Assembly: GCF_964199755.1 (NCBI RefSeq)
Contig: NC_133917.1
Coordinates: 5,647,967-5,711,966 of the forward strand
Direction: 5' to 3'
Length of the DNA: 64,000 bases
Source of the DNA: Larus michahellis
Lineage: Eukaryota; Chordata; Aves; Charadriiformes; Laridae
Numbering within the stretch: position 1 is the stretch's first letter; each line of letters opens with the position of its first letter. Position numbers and translations under genes: made by a program. Positions 20,123 to 32,603 of this stretch are shown in pieces. The notes beneath the pieces are model-generated. The model did no database searches and had not been told where the DNA came from. It worked only from the letters and a program-made list of their open reading frames with translations.

Positions 20123-20822
20123 GGTAACGGCGGGCGCGGGACGCTGTGGGTAACGGCCGCCGCGGGGCGCGGGGCACTGTGGGATGCTTGGCCGGAGCGC
20201 GGGGGGTTGTGGGTAGCGGCCCCGGGCCCGCGGCGCGGCGGTGACAGCGGGGGCCCCGCGGCTCGGGCCGGGCCTGGGCCCCCCGCGCCCCGCCCTGCCA
20301 CGCCCGGCCCCGCCGCCAACGGCAGCGGTCCTGTGGCCGCCGATACCGCTGGTGCGTACGGTGTCGGTCTCCGGAGATAAAGGAGACGGGTGCGGAGCTG
20401 GCCCGGTGCCTCCCCGGCGGGGGGGGAGCCGGGCTGCGGCGGGGGAGGCTCGGGAGGGTCAGCGGGAGCCCGGGCGGTGCTCTGAGCTCCAGGAGCGTCC
20501 GGCGCCCGGTGGGGGTCCGGCTCCCGGGGGAAGCTGCCTGATGCACCGGGGCTGCTGCGGGCTCCCTCCCCCGGCGGCTCTCGGCCGTGACGGGGCTCTG
20601 ACTGTGTCCCGGGGAAGGGACTTTACCGTCCCGGCTGCCTGCGTAGGCCCGGTGCTGCCGGTGTCCCTGGCCCGAGCTCCGCACCTTACACTCCCTGGGG
20701 ATTCCAGCTGCCTTTTCCGTGCCCTGGAGTCACTGGGCCTTCTAGGAACCGGGGGGCCCTGGCGGTTCTCACTGACCGACTCAGTTCCTTCTCGGTTTCA
20801 AAGGGCGACGCTGGTTTTCACC

Positions 20823-23800
20823 ATGAATTTTGAAGGTCTCGACCCCTCCCTCGCTGAGTATGCACCCCCCCTGCACCCTGCGCTGGACCCCGTCTTGGAC
20901 CCCCATCTCAACCCCAGCTTGCTGCAGAACGTGGAGCTGGATGCCGAGGGGGTGCCGATAGAGGGGATCGCGGTGCCGGAGTCGGTGCACCTCATGGAGG
21001 GCATGTACAGCGAGCTGCACACCGCCGTCTCCGAAGTGGGGGTGCCCGTCTCCGTCTCTCATTTCGACTTGCATGAAGAGATGCTGTGGGTTGGGAACCA
21101 TGGGGTAGGTGCCCGCTCCGGCAGCAGGGCAGGGAGGGTCGCTGCCCCGAGCTGGACTGTCTGCGCCACTCCTGCTGCCCGCTGTGACCAGTGTGGGACA
21201 AACTGCCTCTGGGTGGAGAGCGGTTCAGCACAGGGCCGAGCTGGAGAGTCCTGCTGAAACCAGGGTTGTGCTGCGCCGGTGCAGAGCTTCTGCCCGGCGG
21301 TGGCTGATGCGTCTCAGAGCATGAGCCTCTTGGTGTTTGCCATGTATCTTTACTGCCCTGATGTGTGGGGCTGCTGGAGCTTTTGGTTCTTTACTTGTGT
21401 CTGCATGTATCTGCCCCAAAAGGAAAAGCAGTCTTCCACAGTTTGGGGCACACAGGGGGTGGGAAGCCCCACTGTGGGCTGGCTGAGGCCGTAAGGCAGC
21501 CGATAGCTGCCTCCCCTTGGGACAAAGTGGCGTTTGCCTGTGTCACATCCAAGTGAAGCTCAGGTGGGTCATGACGAACCTGTCCCCGGCTGGTTTTAGG
21601 GCCACGCCACCTCCTTCTTCGGCCCGACGCTGGAGCGATACTCCTCCTTCCAAGTGAACAGCAGTGATGACATCCGCCAGATCCAGAGCCTGGAGAACGG
21701 TGTCCTTTTCCTGACCAAAACCAACCTGAAGTACATGTCACGAGGAGGCCTCATCATTTTTGACTACCTGTGAGTGCCTTTCCCTGGCAGCAGGCGCACA
21801 CCTTTCTCTGGGGGTGCGCAGTGCCCCTCTGCTGGTGGTGTAAAAGCTACATCTGGGTGAGGGCGAATCCTCCGCCCTGTCCCTGCTGCCTCCCTGAGCT
21901 GGGCAGGAGCGCGAGGGCCATCCTCTCCCCCTCTCCCACAGCATGGATGAGTCCGAGGACATGCACAGTCTCCTGCTGACAGACAGCAGTACGCTGCTCG
22001 TTGGTGGGCTGCAGAACCACGTCATTGAGATAGACCTCAACACCGTCCAGGAGACGCAGAAGGTATGGCTGGGCTGGGGGCTGCTCCCTGCTGCCGGGAG
22101 GTGCTCTGTTCTGGAGCTCACCCCGCTCCTCTACCTCCTTCCCAGTACACCGTGGAGGTTCCCGGCATCACTATCATGAGGCAATCCAACCGCTTCTTTT
22201 TCTGTGGGCACACCTCAGGGAAGGTAACGCCAGCCCCGTCCTACCTGGCAGCCTTGCTGATGGCTGGCTTCCCTCCAGGGTACCCTGGAGTTGGTGTCCA
22301 GCTTCTCCCGGAGCCCGAGGGGCTCCCGAGTAGCCGGCAGCTGCCTGCGTGACCGCCAGCGTCCCCGTCTTACCCTTCCAGGTCTCTCTGCGCGACCTGC
22401 GCACATTTGTGGTGGAGCACGAATTCGACGCGTACTCGGGCAGCTTGTCTGATTTTGATGTCCACGGGAACCTGCTGGTGACCTGCGGTTTCTCCAGCCG
22501 AATGAACGGCCTCGCCTGCGACCGCTTCCTGAAGGTGTACGACCTGCGCATGATGCGGGCCACCACCCCGCTGCAGGTCCACATCGACCCCTTCTTCCTC
22601 CGCTTCATCCCCACCTACACCTCCCGCCTGGCCATCATCTCCCAGACAGGTGGGTGACGCTGCGTGTCCCCCCTGCCGACCGGGGTCTGCTCCCCTGGTG
22701 AGAGCGGGGCGACAGTCTCGGCACTCCTCAGGCTCAGGGTCAAATCCCAGTGGGATAGAGTTGTCCCCGTAAGCGAGATGTGTGCTGGGTCACCGTGTGC
22801 TAGCCCAGCTGAGTGCTCCCTGGTGTCACATCACTCCACGCGTCCCTCTCGCGCAGGTCAGTGCCAGTTCTGCGAGCCCACCGGCCTCGCCAACCCCGCT
22901 GACATCTTCCACGTGAACACCGTTGGGCCCCTGATCATGACCTTCGATGTCTCGGCCAGCAAGCAGGCCCTAGCCTTCGGCGACTCGGAGGGGTGCGTCC
23001 ACCTCTGGGCCGACTCCCCGGAGGTCACCTTCAACGCCTACTCCCGGGAGACCGACTTCGCCTTGCCCTGCATTGTGGACACGCTGCCCCACTTGGACTG
23101 GAACCAGGACCTCGTGCCGCTCTCGCTCATCCCCGTGCCGCTGACCAATGACACCCTGCTCTCCGACTGGCCCGCTGCCAACTCTGCCCCGGCACCCCGG
23201 TAATTTGCCAGTCTCTCCCAACGAAAACCAGCAGGGGAATTCTGGCCCCGGCAGAGTTCCTCTCCTTCCCTGGGTCTCGGCAGCAGGAGAGCGGCTCTGT
23301 TGCTCGCCCGTCTCGTGGCGGGCACTGCCCTTCCTCATCATGTGCCCTGGGAAAGGCAGGATAAGTTCCCTGTGGCGGAGCTTAACTGCTGGGGTGCAGT
23401 AACTGGGCAGGTCTGAGGATGGTAGGGTATGGCCAAACCTCTGTCTTCCTGGTGGGGAGATCCCGGTGGGATCCTGGCTGAGTTCCGCCTGTGTGGAAAC
23501 TTGTTTTTCCTCTGCCTGAGCCCTATCCCAAATGCGCCTGCGCTCAGCGCTGCTGCTGTGTTCTGCTGCAGCCCAGGTGTTTTGTTGGGACAGAAAATGA
23601 ACACTGAGGTCCAGGGGGAAGGACGAGCAGAGGGAACTCTCGTGACCCACTGATGGGTCCCCGAACACACCCAGCAAGGCCCTTGGTTAAACGATGCTGC
23701 CAAACAGAGCAGCCTCTGAGTCGTGGTGTATTTTGCAGGCGAGCCCCTCCGGTAGATCCCGAGATTTTGCGCACCATGAAGAAAGTGGGGTTCATCGGCT

Positions 23801-26800
23801 ACGCCCCAAACCCGAGGACCAAGCTCCGCAACCAGGTACCTCTTTTCAGGAGGGGATTGTGCGGGGCGTGGGGTACTTCTGCCGGCAGCGCAGGTCTGCA
23901 GTTCAGGGGAGGGATGGAACTCTCGCTGCTGAACCCCCTCAGAGCTTTCTGCAGGGCTCAGAACGGGGGCGAGGGATGAAGTTCTCTGGCTTGGGGTGTC
24001 TCAGGAGGCAGTTTTGAGGCTACAGGTTTTCTTCAGCAGTGTCAGTGGGTGAGCCAGCCCTGGGGCAGGGCTGGAGTCCCCCCCTCCCGGGGCCAGAAGC
24101 CCAGTTCTATTGACAACTCGCTCTGTGGTAGGAAAGGTTTGAGCTGTCCGGTTTGGAGGTTTATGGCATGTCCCTCGCCCTTGGGAAAACACTGCTGTGT
24201 TCCGCCCTTGCCCGCAGCGCCGCTGTAGTTTCCCACAGTGATAAGTCCCTTGCAAGAAGGAAGGTGTGGAGGCCTCGTGCAGGTTAAGGGAGGGCCCCAC
24301 TCCTTTCTGGTTTATTCCTTTGCTCATTCGGGGAGGCAGGAAAGCCCAGGAGTTGCTTGTTTCAGTACACGGTGCTTCGCTCCACCTCAGGGTTCAGCCG
24401 TTCTTCCCTTCTCTTCCCCCTCGCAGATTCCCTATCGGTTAAAAGAGACGGACAATGAGTTCGACAGCTTCAGCCAAGTCCCTGAGTCCCCCATTGGGCG
24501 AGAAGAGGAGCCGCACCTCTACATGGTGGCCAAGAAGTACAGGAAGGTAGCGGCCTTCTGGGGCACAGCACGGGGGGCTGGCTGGGAGTCCCCAGGCTGG
24601 GCTTGTCTGGGGCGAAGGACCCGCCTGGGCCCAAGCGGCCGCCCATGTCTCCGTGGGGAGCACCTACGTGTTTCGCCAGTGTCCCGTGGTGTGGGAAGGT
24701 GCGTGTTTAACGCATTGCGTCTCTACTCAGGTCACCATCAAATACTCCAAGCTGGGGCTGGAAGACTTTGACTTCAAACATTACAACAAGACCCTGTTTG
24801 CGGGCCTGGAGCCCCACATCCCCAACGCCTACTGCAACTGCATGATCCAGGTGGGAGATGCCCCAGCCCTGCCCAGACCCCCGCGGCCACCGGGACCTCC
24901 CCTGACTGCTCCGTCTCTGCCAGGTGCTGTATTTCTTGGAGCCGGTGCGCTGCCTGGTCCAGAACCACCTGTGCCAGAAGGAGTTCTGCCTGGGCTGCGA
25001 GCTGGGCTTGCTCTTCCATATGCTGGATCTGTCCCGAGGAGACCCCTGCCAGGTCCGTGGTGAGCCCAGCGTGACCTGAGGCCGGGTTGCCTGGGAGGGT
25101 CAGAGAGATCACAGAGGAGCCGGGTGGTGCCGAGTCCTCGGGTGATGGCATCAGTCAGGGTGGAAACTCCTGTCACTTGACCTCGGTGACATGCCACTCT
25201 TGCCCCATCCCCAGGGAAGCAACTTTTTGCGGGCTTTCCGCACAATCCCAGAGGCTTCGGCGCTGGGGCTGATCCTAGCTGACTCGGACGAAGCCACAGG
25301 GAAGGTGAACCTGGGGCGGCTGATTCAGAGCTGGAACCGTTTCATCCTTACTCAGCTGCACCAGGAAACCCAGGAGCAGGAGGGACCGCAGGCGTATCGA
25401 GGAGCTGGCAGCAGGTAAATTCCCTGCCCGGGGACAGGACAGGGAGTAACCGAACCAGGGAGGGGGTCTGGCTCCCGGAGGCCCCATCCATCGCTCAGGA
25501 AGGAGCTTTATTGCCACCCACGTCTGCCCTGAGGGAACACGCGGAGCCGCAGGCTGCCCCTACGGCAATGTATGAACCCTATGCTGAACCCCTGTCCCTC
25601 CTAAGCCTAAATCCCCTGCTCGATGGGTTGGGGCTGCGCAGAGGGCACTGGCTCCGGAAGCCTGATGGCCGGTTCCCCGAGAGCTGCTGGAATTTGGGTG
25701 CTGGCCCCAAACCACCCTTGTGCACCCTGAAATGTGTGGGTCCCTGGCGCTCAGCCCACTGTACCAGCCAGCCCCACGCTGCGGGAATTGCCGGGATCTT
25801 GCTAACCCTGGTGCTCTTTTTCTGCAGCAGCTTTGGGTCCTCGGGGGACTCTGTTATCGGGCAGTTGTTCAGCTGCGAGATGGAGAACTGCAGCATGTGT
25901 CGCTGTGGCAAGGAAACCGTCCGCCTGTCCTCCACGCTGCTCTTCACCCTCTCCTACCCCGAGAGCGCTGGTAACGGGCAGGGGCGGGCAGGGCAGGGTC
26001 TGGCATGTTTAACGCTGCTGCGTTTCCCCGTCCGGGTGGGGTTTGTTATCAGTACGGATGAGCCGTGACTTTTCCAGGTGACAAACACCTGCAGCAAGGA
26101 GCTGCTGGCCTGGGCTGCGGCAGACCCGGCAGCCAAGGTCTAGTGGCGGGTTTCCAACCAGCCAAGCTTTTGGCTACAGAAAGGTAGATTTGGGGGTTGG
26201 CTTTCTCGCTGGTGGCTGTGAGGAAAACCCCAGAGGTTTGGCTGAGCTAAATTGGTAAAGATTTGTGTGTTGGAAGGTGACGTTATTCTCCTTTCTCCCT
26301 CCAGAAAAGCCGGTCAAAGATTATGAGTTTGCCCAAATTTTAAAGCGAAGCATCTGCTTGGAGCAGAACACGCAAGCCTGGTGTGAGAACTGTGAGAAGT
26401 ATCAGCCCACGGTGAGCCTGGGCGCGGGGGGTGCGAGCACGTCGCGCCTCACGGGCTGCAAGGGGGTGTGGGAGAAGGGTGTGAGCACCCCGTGCCGCCG
26501 GCTGAGCGGGGGCAGTTTCTCCATTAGTCAGTGGGGAACCTCCTGAGCGGGTGCTGGAGATTCGGTTCCTGACCAGGATGGCAAGCCGGCGCGGCGTCGG
26601 GTATTTCCTGGGCTGTGCGAGAGCTGGAACGATGCGTCTCGCAGATCACGCGGATCCCAGCTGAATCCCCCCGGGACAGGGGGACAGAGGGAACCCCCCG
26701 TGAGCTGATCACGCCCGCTCGGAGGTGGCAGCCCGCTCCCCACCTCAGGTGCTCTTGCCGTGCCCCCCGGCTACCAGGAAACCGGCCAGGCAGTGGGGCA

Positions 26801-29800
26801 GAAGTTCTGCAGGAGGGAAGCATGTGCCAAATCCAGTTTTGAGCCTCCGCAGGGTTCTCGGTGCTGCCTGTCTTCCATCTCCTCCTCTCTCTGCAGGTCC
26901 AGACCCGGAACATCCGCTGCCTGCCGGACGTCCTGGTCATTAACTGTGAGGTGAACAGCTCCAAGGAGGCAGATTTCTGGAAGACACAGGCTGAGGTGGG
27001 GGAGACACTTTGGGGCAGAAGCAGGCTTGTTCTCCCTGGCACACGGGCTTTGCTGCGTGTCCAGTTCTGCGGAGGTGTTTTCACTCTGATCTCGCTGTCT
27101 CTAAGTCTCTCGCTCTCCACCCGAGCGTCACCCTACTTTGTTTGCAGAGGACGTGTTGGTATTTGGTCATGCTTGTAGCATGAGCCGTGCGTTCGGAGTT
27201 GGAAAAGACAAGATCTCCTGCCATGACAAAGCTGACGGGACTGCAGTAGAGTCACTCTTTCATTCCCCCAGTCCCCCAGGACCCAGGAGCAGCAAGGCAG
27301 TGCCCGCTTCCCAGAGCACGAGCCCAGCAGAGAGCGGGCGGACAGTTGGGGTTCCCTCGCTGTCTTTTTCCCTGTCACTGACTTTAAAGTCCCTGTCTTT
27401 TTTCCCCCCACTTCTGGCCTGGCTGTCGCCCACGTGTTCCCAAGCCCAGCCTGTTGCTCGGCGCTGACGCTTGCCTGTGTTTCGTTGCCAGTATGCCTTT
27501 CAGAGAGCCATGATGAAGAGAGGAGGCTTTGACATCACCAAAGGCAAAGAAATCTCTCTTGGAGAGTGGTAGGTGACCGTTCCTGGGCTGACCACTCTGA
27601 GCAGTGACGCCTGCTGGGTTGTTCTCCGGGCCTTGGGGAGCTCAGGGCCATTTCTCATTCTGATAATGATAATCTGATCATCTGCCCGTCTGTAGCTCCT
27701 GCTGGGCTCTGAACTGGAACAGTCTCACTGTTGCTCTCGAGACTGTGACCCTGTACGGGCGCCCTGCACCGCATCCCCTTCGGATACGCTTGTCATCCAA
27801 CTTGTGATCCACTTTTGAGCCCCCAGACCTCATTCCCCTTCCCTTTTCAGCCTGAAAAAAAGACCCAGGACTGTGTATTGGCCCTGTCTGGCAGATATTA
27901 GCCGACCACCTTTCCCAGGGGTCCCAGGACCCCTTTCCCAGGGTCCTGCTCTAAGGCAGCTGTGGGGATGTGATGCGGCTCTGGCTGCCCCGTCTGTCCT
28001 GCGGAAGGTTTAGGAACAGGCTGGCGTGTGGGGCGGTGGGCGTCCTGCCCCAGAGAGTTGGCCTCGATGACATCTTTGTGACTCCCTCCAACTTGGCCTT
28101 CCGTAATTCTCTGTGCAGGAAGGATCTGGGGAACCCCACCACAGGGCATTCGTATCCTTCCGTGGAGGAACTGAAGAACATTTGGATCCCCCACGCCATC
28201 AAGATGAGGCTGACCAAGAGCAAGGAGCTGGATGTCTGCAACTGGAGCGAGAGCGATGAGGTAAAGGCTGACGACATCCCTCTGGGGCTACGTGGTTGTG
28301 TGCACGTGGGGCTGCGGGAGCAGAACTGCCTCAGAACTGCTTTCTGCCGAGCGTGTGTGGTCGAGAGAGAATGAGGCTGTCTCAGAGACGCCTCGGGTGA
28401 GCGTGGAAACCTCTGGGACGGTGGTGAGATGAGCTCTGGGCTTTGGGTTGGAGGCCTGGGAGGTGCCTGGCAGACAGTCGGGGCTCAGATGTTTCCCCGG
28501 GGCCGGTTCCTCTTGCAGTTGAGCCCAACTGACGACCCGGAGTCAGTGTATATCTACGATCTAATGGCCACCGTCGTCCACATCCTGGATTCCCGCACTG
28601 GGGGCAGCCTGGTGGGGCACATCAAAGTGGGAGAGACCTACCACCAAAGGAAGGAGGTGAGAACCCTGCGGGACGGGTGCTCTCCCAGCCACAGGCTGCC
28701 CGAGAGCTCCCCGGGAGTCCTGCCTGGCCGAGGCATCCTTGCCCCATGGCTTGCTCAGGGCTCGGGCAGTTGAACAGACCCGTTCCTGGGTCTCGTGCAA
28801 GTGTTGAGCGTTTGGCTGGATGTACTGGGCAGCCCTAAAGCGCCAAGTGCTGCTGGGGCACCTTACGGGGAGGGAAGGGCCGAAGAAGCTCTTCCCACAC
28901 TTGGGCTAGTTCCTCCTGGTCGCGGGCACGTTGCCAGCAGGTCCTTATACTTCCAGGTAAGGGCTGGGACGTCATCTCCCTTCCCGAGGAAAGGGGGCTG
29001 GTCTGGGCAGTCCTGGTGTCTGGTGGAGATGCCCAAGCCAGGAATTCCCGGAGTGTGTCAAGGCTGCAGCCCTGGCTCTTATCTGTTGCATCTCCGTGGA
29101 GTTTTGGTTAGGAGTCGGCACAGACGGTGCCTGTCCAGCCCCAAGCGCTTCACATGCACATCGTCACCACCCAGGCCAGCAGGGATTTCCCCACGGTGTC
29201 CCAGGAAGGGCGGGAGTTCCCACATGGCATCGTCACACCCCTCTTTCCCTGGTAACTGGGTAGAGGAGTCATTGCGTTTGCCTGGGGGGGCCCCTAAGGC
29301 CGTGCCTGTGTCTCTCGCCCCAGGGAGTCACACACCAGCAGTGGTACCTCTTCAACGACTTCCTCATCGAGCCCGTGGACAAGGTGAGCGCTCGGGGCAG
29401 TGCCACCCTGCGTCGAGGCCAGACCATGGCTGCGGGGCCCCCGGGGAGGGGGGTTTCCCCCACGCCGGGCTGCCCCTGCACTGTCCCTCTCCCCCTGCAG
29501 TGTGAGGCGGTGCAGTTCGACATGAGCTGGAAGGTGCCGGCTATCCTGTACTACGCCCGGAGGAACCTCAACGCCAAATACAACCTCGTCAGTGAGTGTC
29601 TGGGGTGGAAGTGGCCGTGTGGCCAGCGACGCCGGCTGGCGGCTGATCTCCCTTCCTCTTTTGCCGCAGTCAAGAACCCCATCGAGGCCAGCGTGCTGCT
29701 GGCGGAGGCCTCCCTGGCTCGCAAGCAGCGCAAGTGCCACGCCACCTTCATCCCCCTCATGTTGAACGAGATGCCACAGGCAGGCGACCTGGTGGGGCTG

Positions 29801-31069
29801 GACGCCGAGTTTGTCACGCTGAACGAGGTCAGGCCTCCCTGCAGCGGGGGACAGGGGAACAGGGCAGCCCCTGTGGGTGCCCCCAGTCCCCAGAGACTTG
29901 CGGGAGCTGGCGGTCACCGCGCTTTCCTCTCGCCCGCCGCAGGAGGAGGCCGAGCTGCGCAGCGATGGGACCAAATCCACCATCAAGCCCAGCCAGATGT
30001 CGGTGGCCAGGATCACGTGCGTGCGCGGGCAGGGCCCTAACGAGGGCGTCCCCTTCATCGACGACTACATCTCCACCCAGGAGCAGGTATGGGGCTCCCG
30101 CCTGGCCTCGGGCAGCTCCCCAGCCCCGCAGGGAGGACATGGACCCACTCTGCCTCCCGCTCGATGGAGGGGCACCCGTGATGATGACAGCCCCCTCCCT
30201 GGGACAGTGGCAGGGGACTCCGGGAGGGCGCAGACCCCCCTGGCCGTCCCAGCCCGCCTCCACAGGCCTCGCTCTCCGCAGGTGGTGGATTACCTGACCC
30301 AGTACTCGGGGATCAAGCCGGGAGACCTGGATGCCAAGATCTCCTCCAAGCACCTCACCACTCTCAAATCCACCTACCTGAAGCTGCGCTTCCTCATCGA
30401 CGTGGGAGTCAAGTTTGTGGGCCACGGGCTGCAGAAGGACTTTCGTGTCATCAACCTGATGGTGACAGCACCGCGCCCCCCTCCCTCAGCCCGGGGTCTC
30501 GGTGGGGGGTGGTGCTGGGAGCTGGTGGCAGCACCGGGCTGCCCCTCCATGCCCTGTCAGCAGGACCCTCTCTTCTTTCCAGGTGCCCAAGGACCAGGTG
30601 ATCGACACCGTCTACCTGTTCCACATCCCGAGGAAGAGGATGATCTCCCTGCGCTTCCTCGCCTGGTATTTCCTGGGTCAGTGGCCAAAGCCTGGGACCT
30701 GCGGCAGGTTTTTCCCCCGCCTGGGGTCCCCACCAGCTTGACCAGGGCTGTCCCCACAGACCTGAAGATCCAGGGGGAGACCCACGACAGCATCGAGGAC
30801 GCGCGCACGGCGCTGCAGCTCTACCGCAAGTACCTGGAGCTGAGCCCGCAGGGCGCCGAGCCCGAGGAGTTCCGCAAGGTGCTCAAGGGGCTTTACGAGA
30901 AGGGACGCAAGATGGACTGGAAGGTGCCTGAGCCCGACAGCCAGAGCAGCCCCAAGCGTAAGGAGCCGCTGCCCCCCCTCCCGGTTCCCCCCCCTTGTCC
31001 CCCGCCGCCCCCTCACCCTGCTCTCTCTCGGCAGACGGGGCCGTGTACCCCCCGGTGCTGGCCCTCTGA
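20823..31069 (+). CDS. PAN2: PAN2, catalytic subunit of the PAN2-PAN3 poly(A) nuclease
   Basis: Cytoplasmic deadenylase that, with PAN3 and PABP, performs the first poly(A) shortening. 25 coding exons: 20823-21104, 21600-21769, 21942-22062, 22146-22223, 22382-22649, 22857-23199, 23739-23835, 24427-24546, 24731-24850, 24924-25052, 25215-25414, 25828-25970, 26305-26411, 26897-26995, 27492-27568, 28119-28260, 28519-28656, 29324-29383, 29501-29591, 29670-29827, 29943-30086, 30282-30461, 30583-30676, 30760-30957, 31035-31069; 3594 nt, 1197 aa (human 1202). Order: N-terminal WD40 propeller, PAN3-binding linker ([16 protein letters not shown]), inactive ubiquitin-hydrolase-like domain with Cys motifs, and DEDD exonuclease. 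Catalytic residues seen are Asp973 and Glu975 ([12 protein letters not shown]), Asp1082 (GLQKDF), His1129 and Asp1134 ([11 protein letters not shown]). The segment 27492-28200 is the most diverged from mammals. Exon 12 has a CAGCAG acceptor. Confidence 0.97.
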
Positions 31070-31277
31070 CTGGACCCCACCGAGGAGCAGCCCCGGGACC
31101 CCCCGAGGGAGGCGGACACGAGTGGAACTGGAACCAGCAGCGGGGACGGGGCTGTCCCCGACCCTGCCCGACCCTCCCGGGCGTCCCCCGGGGCCCGGTG
31201 CCCCGGGACTCCCTCTCCCTGCCGGTACCGGCAATCACCGCATCCCCCCGGCCCCTCGCCCGCCGGCTCGGGCGCCC

Positions 31278-31283
31278 TCATAA
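31278..31283 (+). terminator. PAN2: Possible non-canonical PAN2 poly(A) signal
   Basis: CATAAA (in CCTCATAAAGCAG) is the only poly(A)-signal-like hexamer within 300 bp of the PAN2 stop; no AATAAA or ATTAAA occurs before CNPY2. This assignment is weak. Confidence 0.35.
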
Positions 31284-31374
31284 AGCAGACTCGGACACCC
31301 GCGCCGCCGTCTCCTCCTTGGCTCCGGGGTTAGGGACTGGCAGCGGAGACACAGGCGGGAAGGACCCGGGCCCG

Positions 31375-31505
31375 GGCCGGGGCTGGCACCGGGGAGGCGG
31401 AGCGGAGGAGCCCGGTGCGGGGCCGGGGCTGGCACCGGGGAGGCGGAGCGGAGGAGCCCGGTGCGGGGCCGGGGCTGGCACCGGGGCTGGCACCGGGGAG
31501 GCGGG
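31375..31505 (+). repeat. Short tandem repeat (about 52 bp, 2-3 copies) downstream of PAN2
   Basis: GGGGCTGGCACCGGGGAGGC followed by GGAGCGGAGGAGCCCGGTGC is repeated from about 31379 to 31500. It lies in the CpG-rich gap between PAN2 and CNPY2. Confidence 0.7.
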
Positions 31506-31929
31506 GCCAGTGCAGGGGCGGGGCCGGGTCGGCCGTGGGGGCGGAGTCAGCGCAGGCCCCGCCTCCCCGGGGCCGAGCGCCACGCGGACCGGGCCCTGGC
31601 AGCGCCGGGGCCCTCGTCGCTCGTCCCGGGCTGCCCGCGGCGCTGCCTGCGCACGGGATGGACCCGCCCCGGCCGGTCCGACCGGCTTGGTCGCCTCGAC
31701 CCGTTCGGCCGCCCCGACCGGCTCGGCCGCCGCCGTCTCCGAGCGGTGTTCCGCCGCGGCGGGTCGGGCGGAGGGGGGCGGCGGGACAGGCGGCACCGAG
31801 GGCAGCCCCGGGGCAGCCGGCCGGGGCGGGGGGCGGTGGAGCGGGACGGGAGAGCGGAGGGTACTGGGGGCTCGGCCGGGCCCGCCGGGTGCGGGGCTGC
31901 GGGGGAGGCTGTGAGCGCCGCCCTGCAGG

Positions 31930-32345
31930 GGAGGGGGCTCTGGGGGAGCTGTGGACGCGGTCCTGTACGGGAGGGGGCTCTACAGGGGGCTCTGGGCTCG
32001 TCCCTATAGGGGAGGGGGCTCTATAGGGGGGCTCTGGGCTCGCCCCTGTAGGGGAGGGGGCTCTATAGGGGGGCTCTGGGCTCGCCCCTATAGGGGAGGG
32101 GGCTCTATAGGGGTCTCTGGACTCGTCCCTATAGGGGAGGGGGCTCTGTAGGGGGCTCTGGGCTCGTCCCTATAGGGGAGGGGGTCTACAGGAGACTCTG
32201 GGCTCGTCCCTATAGGGGAGGTGTCTCTACAGGGGTCTCTGGGCTCGACCCTATAGGGGAGGGGTTCTATAGGGGGGGTTCTACAGGGAGGTCTGGGCTC
32301 GATCTTATCAGGGAGCTTTATAGGGGCCACTGGACTCAATCTCGT
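31930..32345 (+). repeat. About 42-bp minisatellite in CNPY2 intron 1
   Basis: Units of the type GGGGAGGGGGCTCTATAGGG plus GGGCTCTGGGCTCG(C/T)CCCTATA. Roughly eight to nine copies, degenerating to the right. It lies just after a plausible CNPY2 exon 1 donor (31910|GTGAGC). Repeated CCCTATAGGG is palindromic. Confidence 0.85.
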
Positions 32346-32603
32346 AGGGGAGGTGTCCCTGTGGTCCCCAGGGCAGGGACGGGCCCTGCAGGGGACGGGG
32401 TTCAGTGGGGATCGGGGCGGGGGGCACACTGTGGACAAGACCCTATAGACAGCAGGGCTCTGTAGGGGACGAGGGGGCCCCAGAGGCTGAACAGAGCCCC
32501 GCCGAGGATGGAGCTGGGGGGTGACTGGGGGTGTGGGGACGCAGAGGCCGCCAGCCCTAGAGCCGCCCGTGCCCGCAGGTCGCCCTGCAGCGGAGCCGTG
32601 AGG

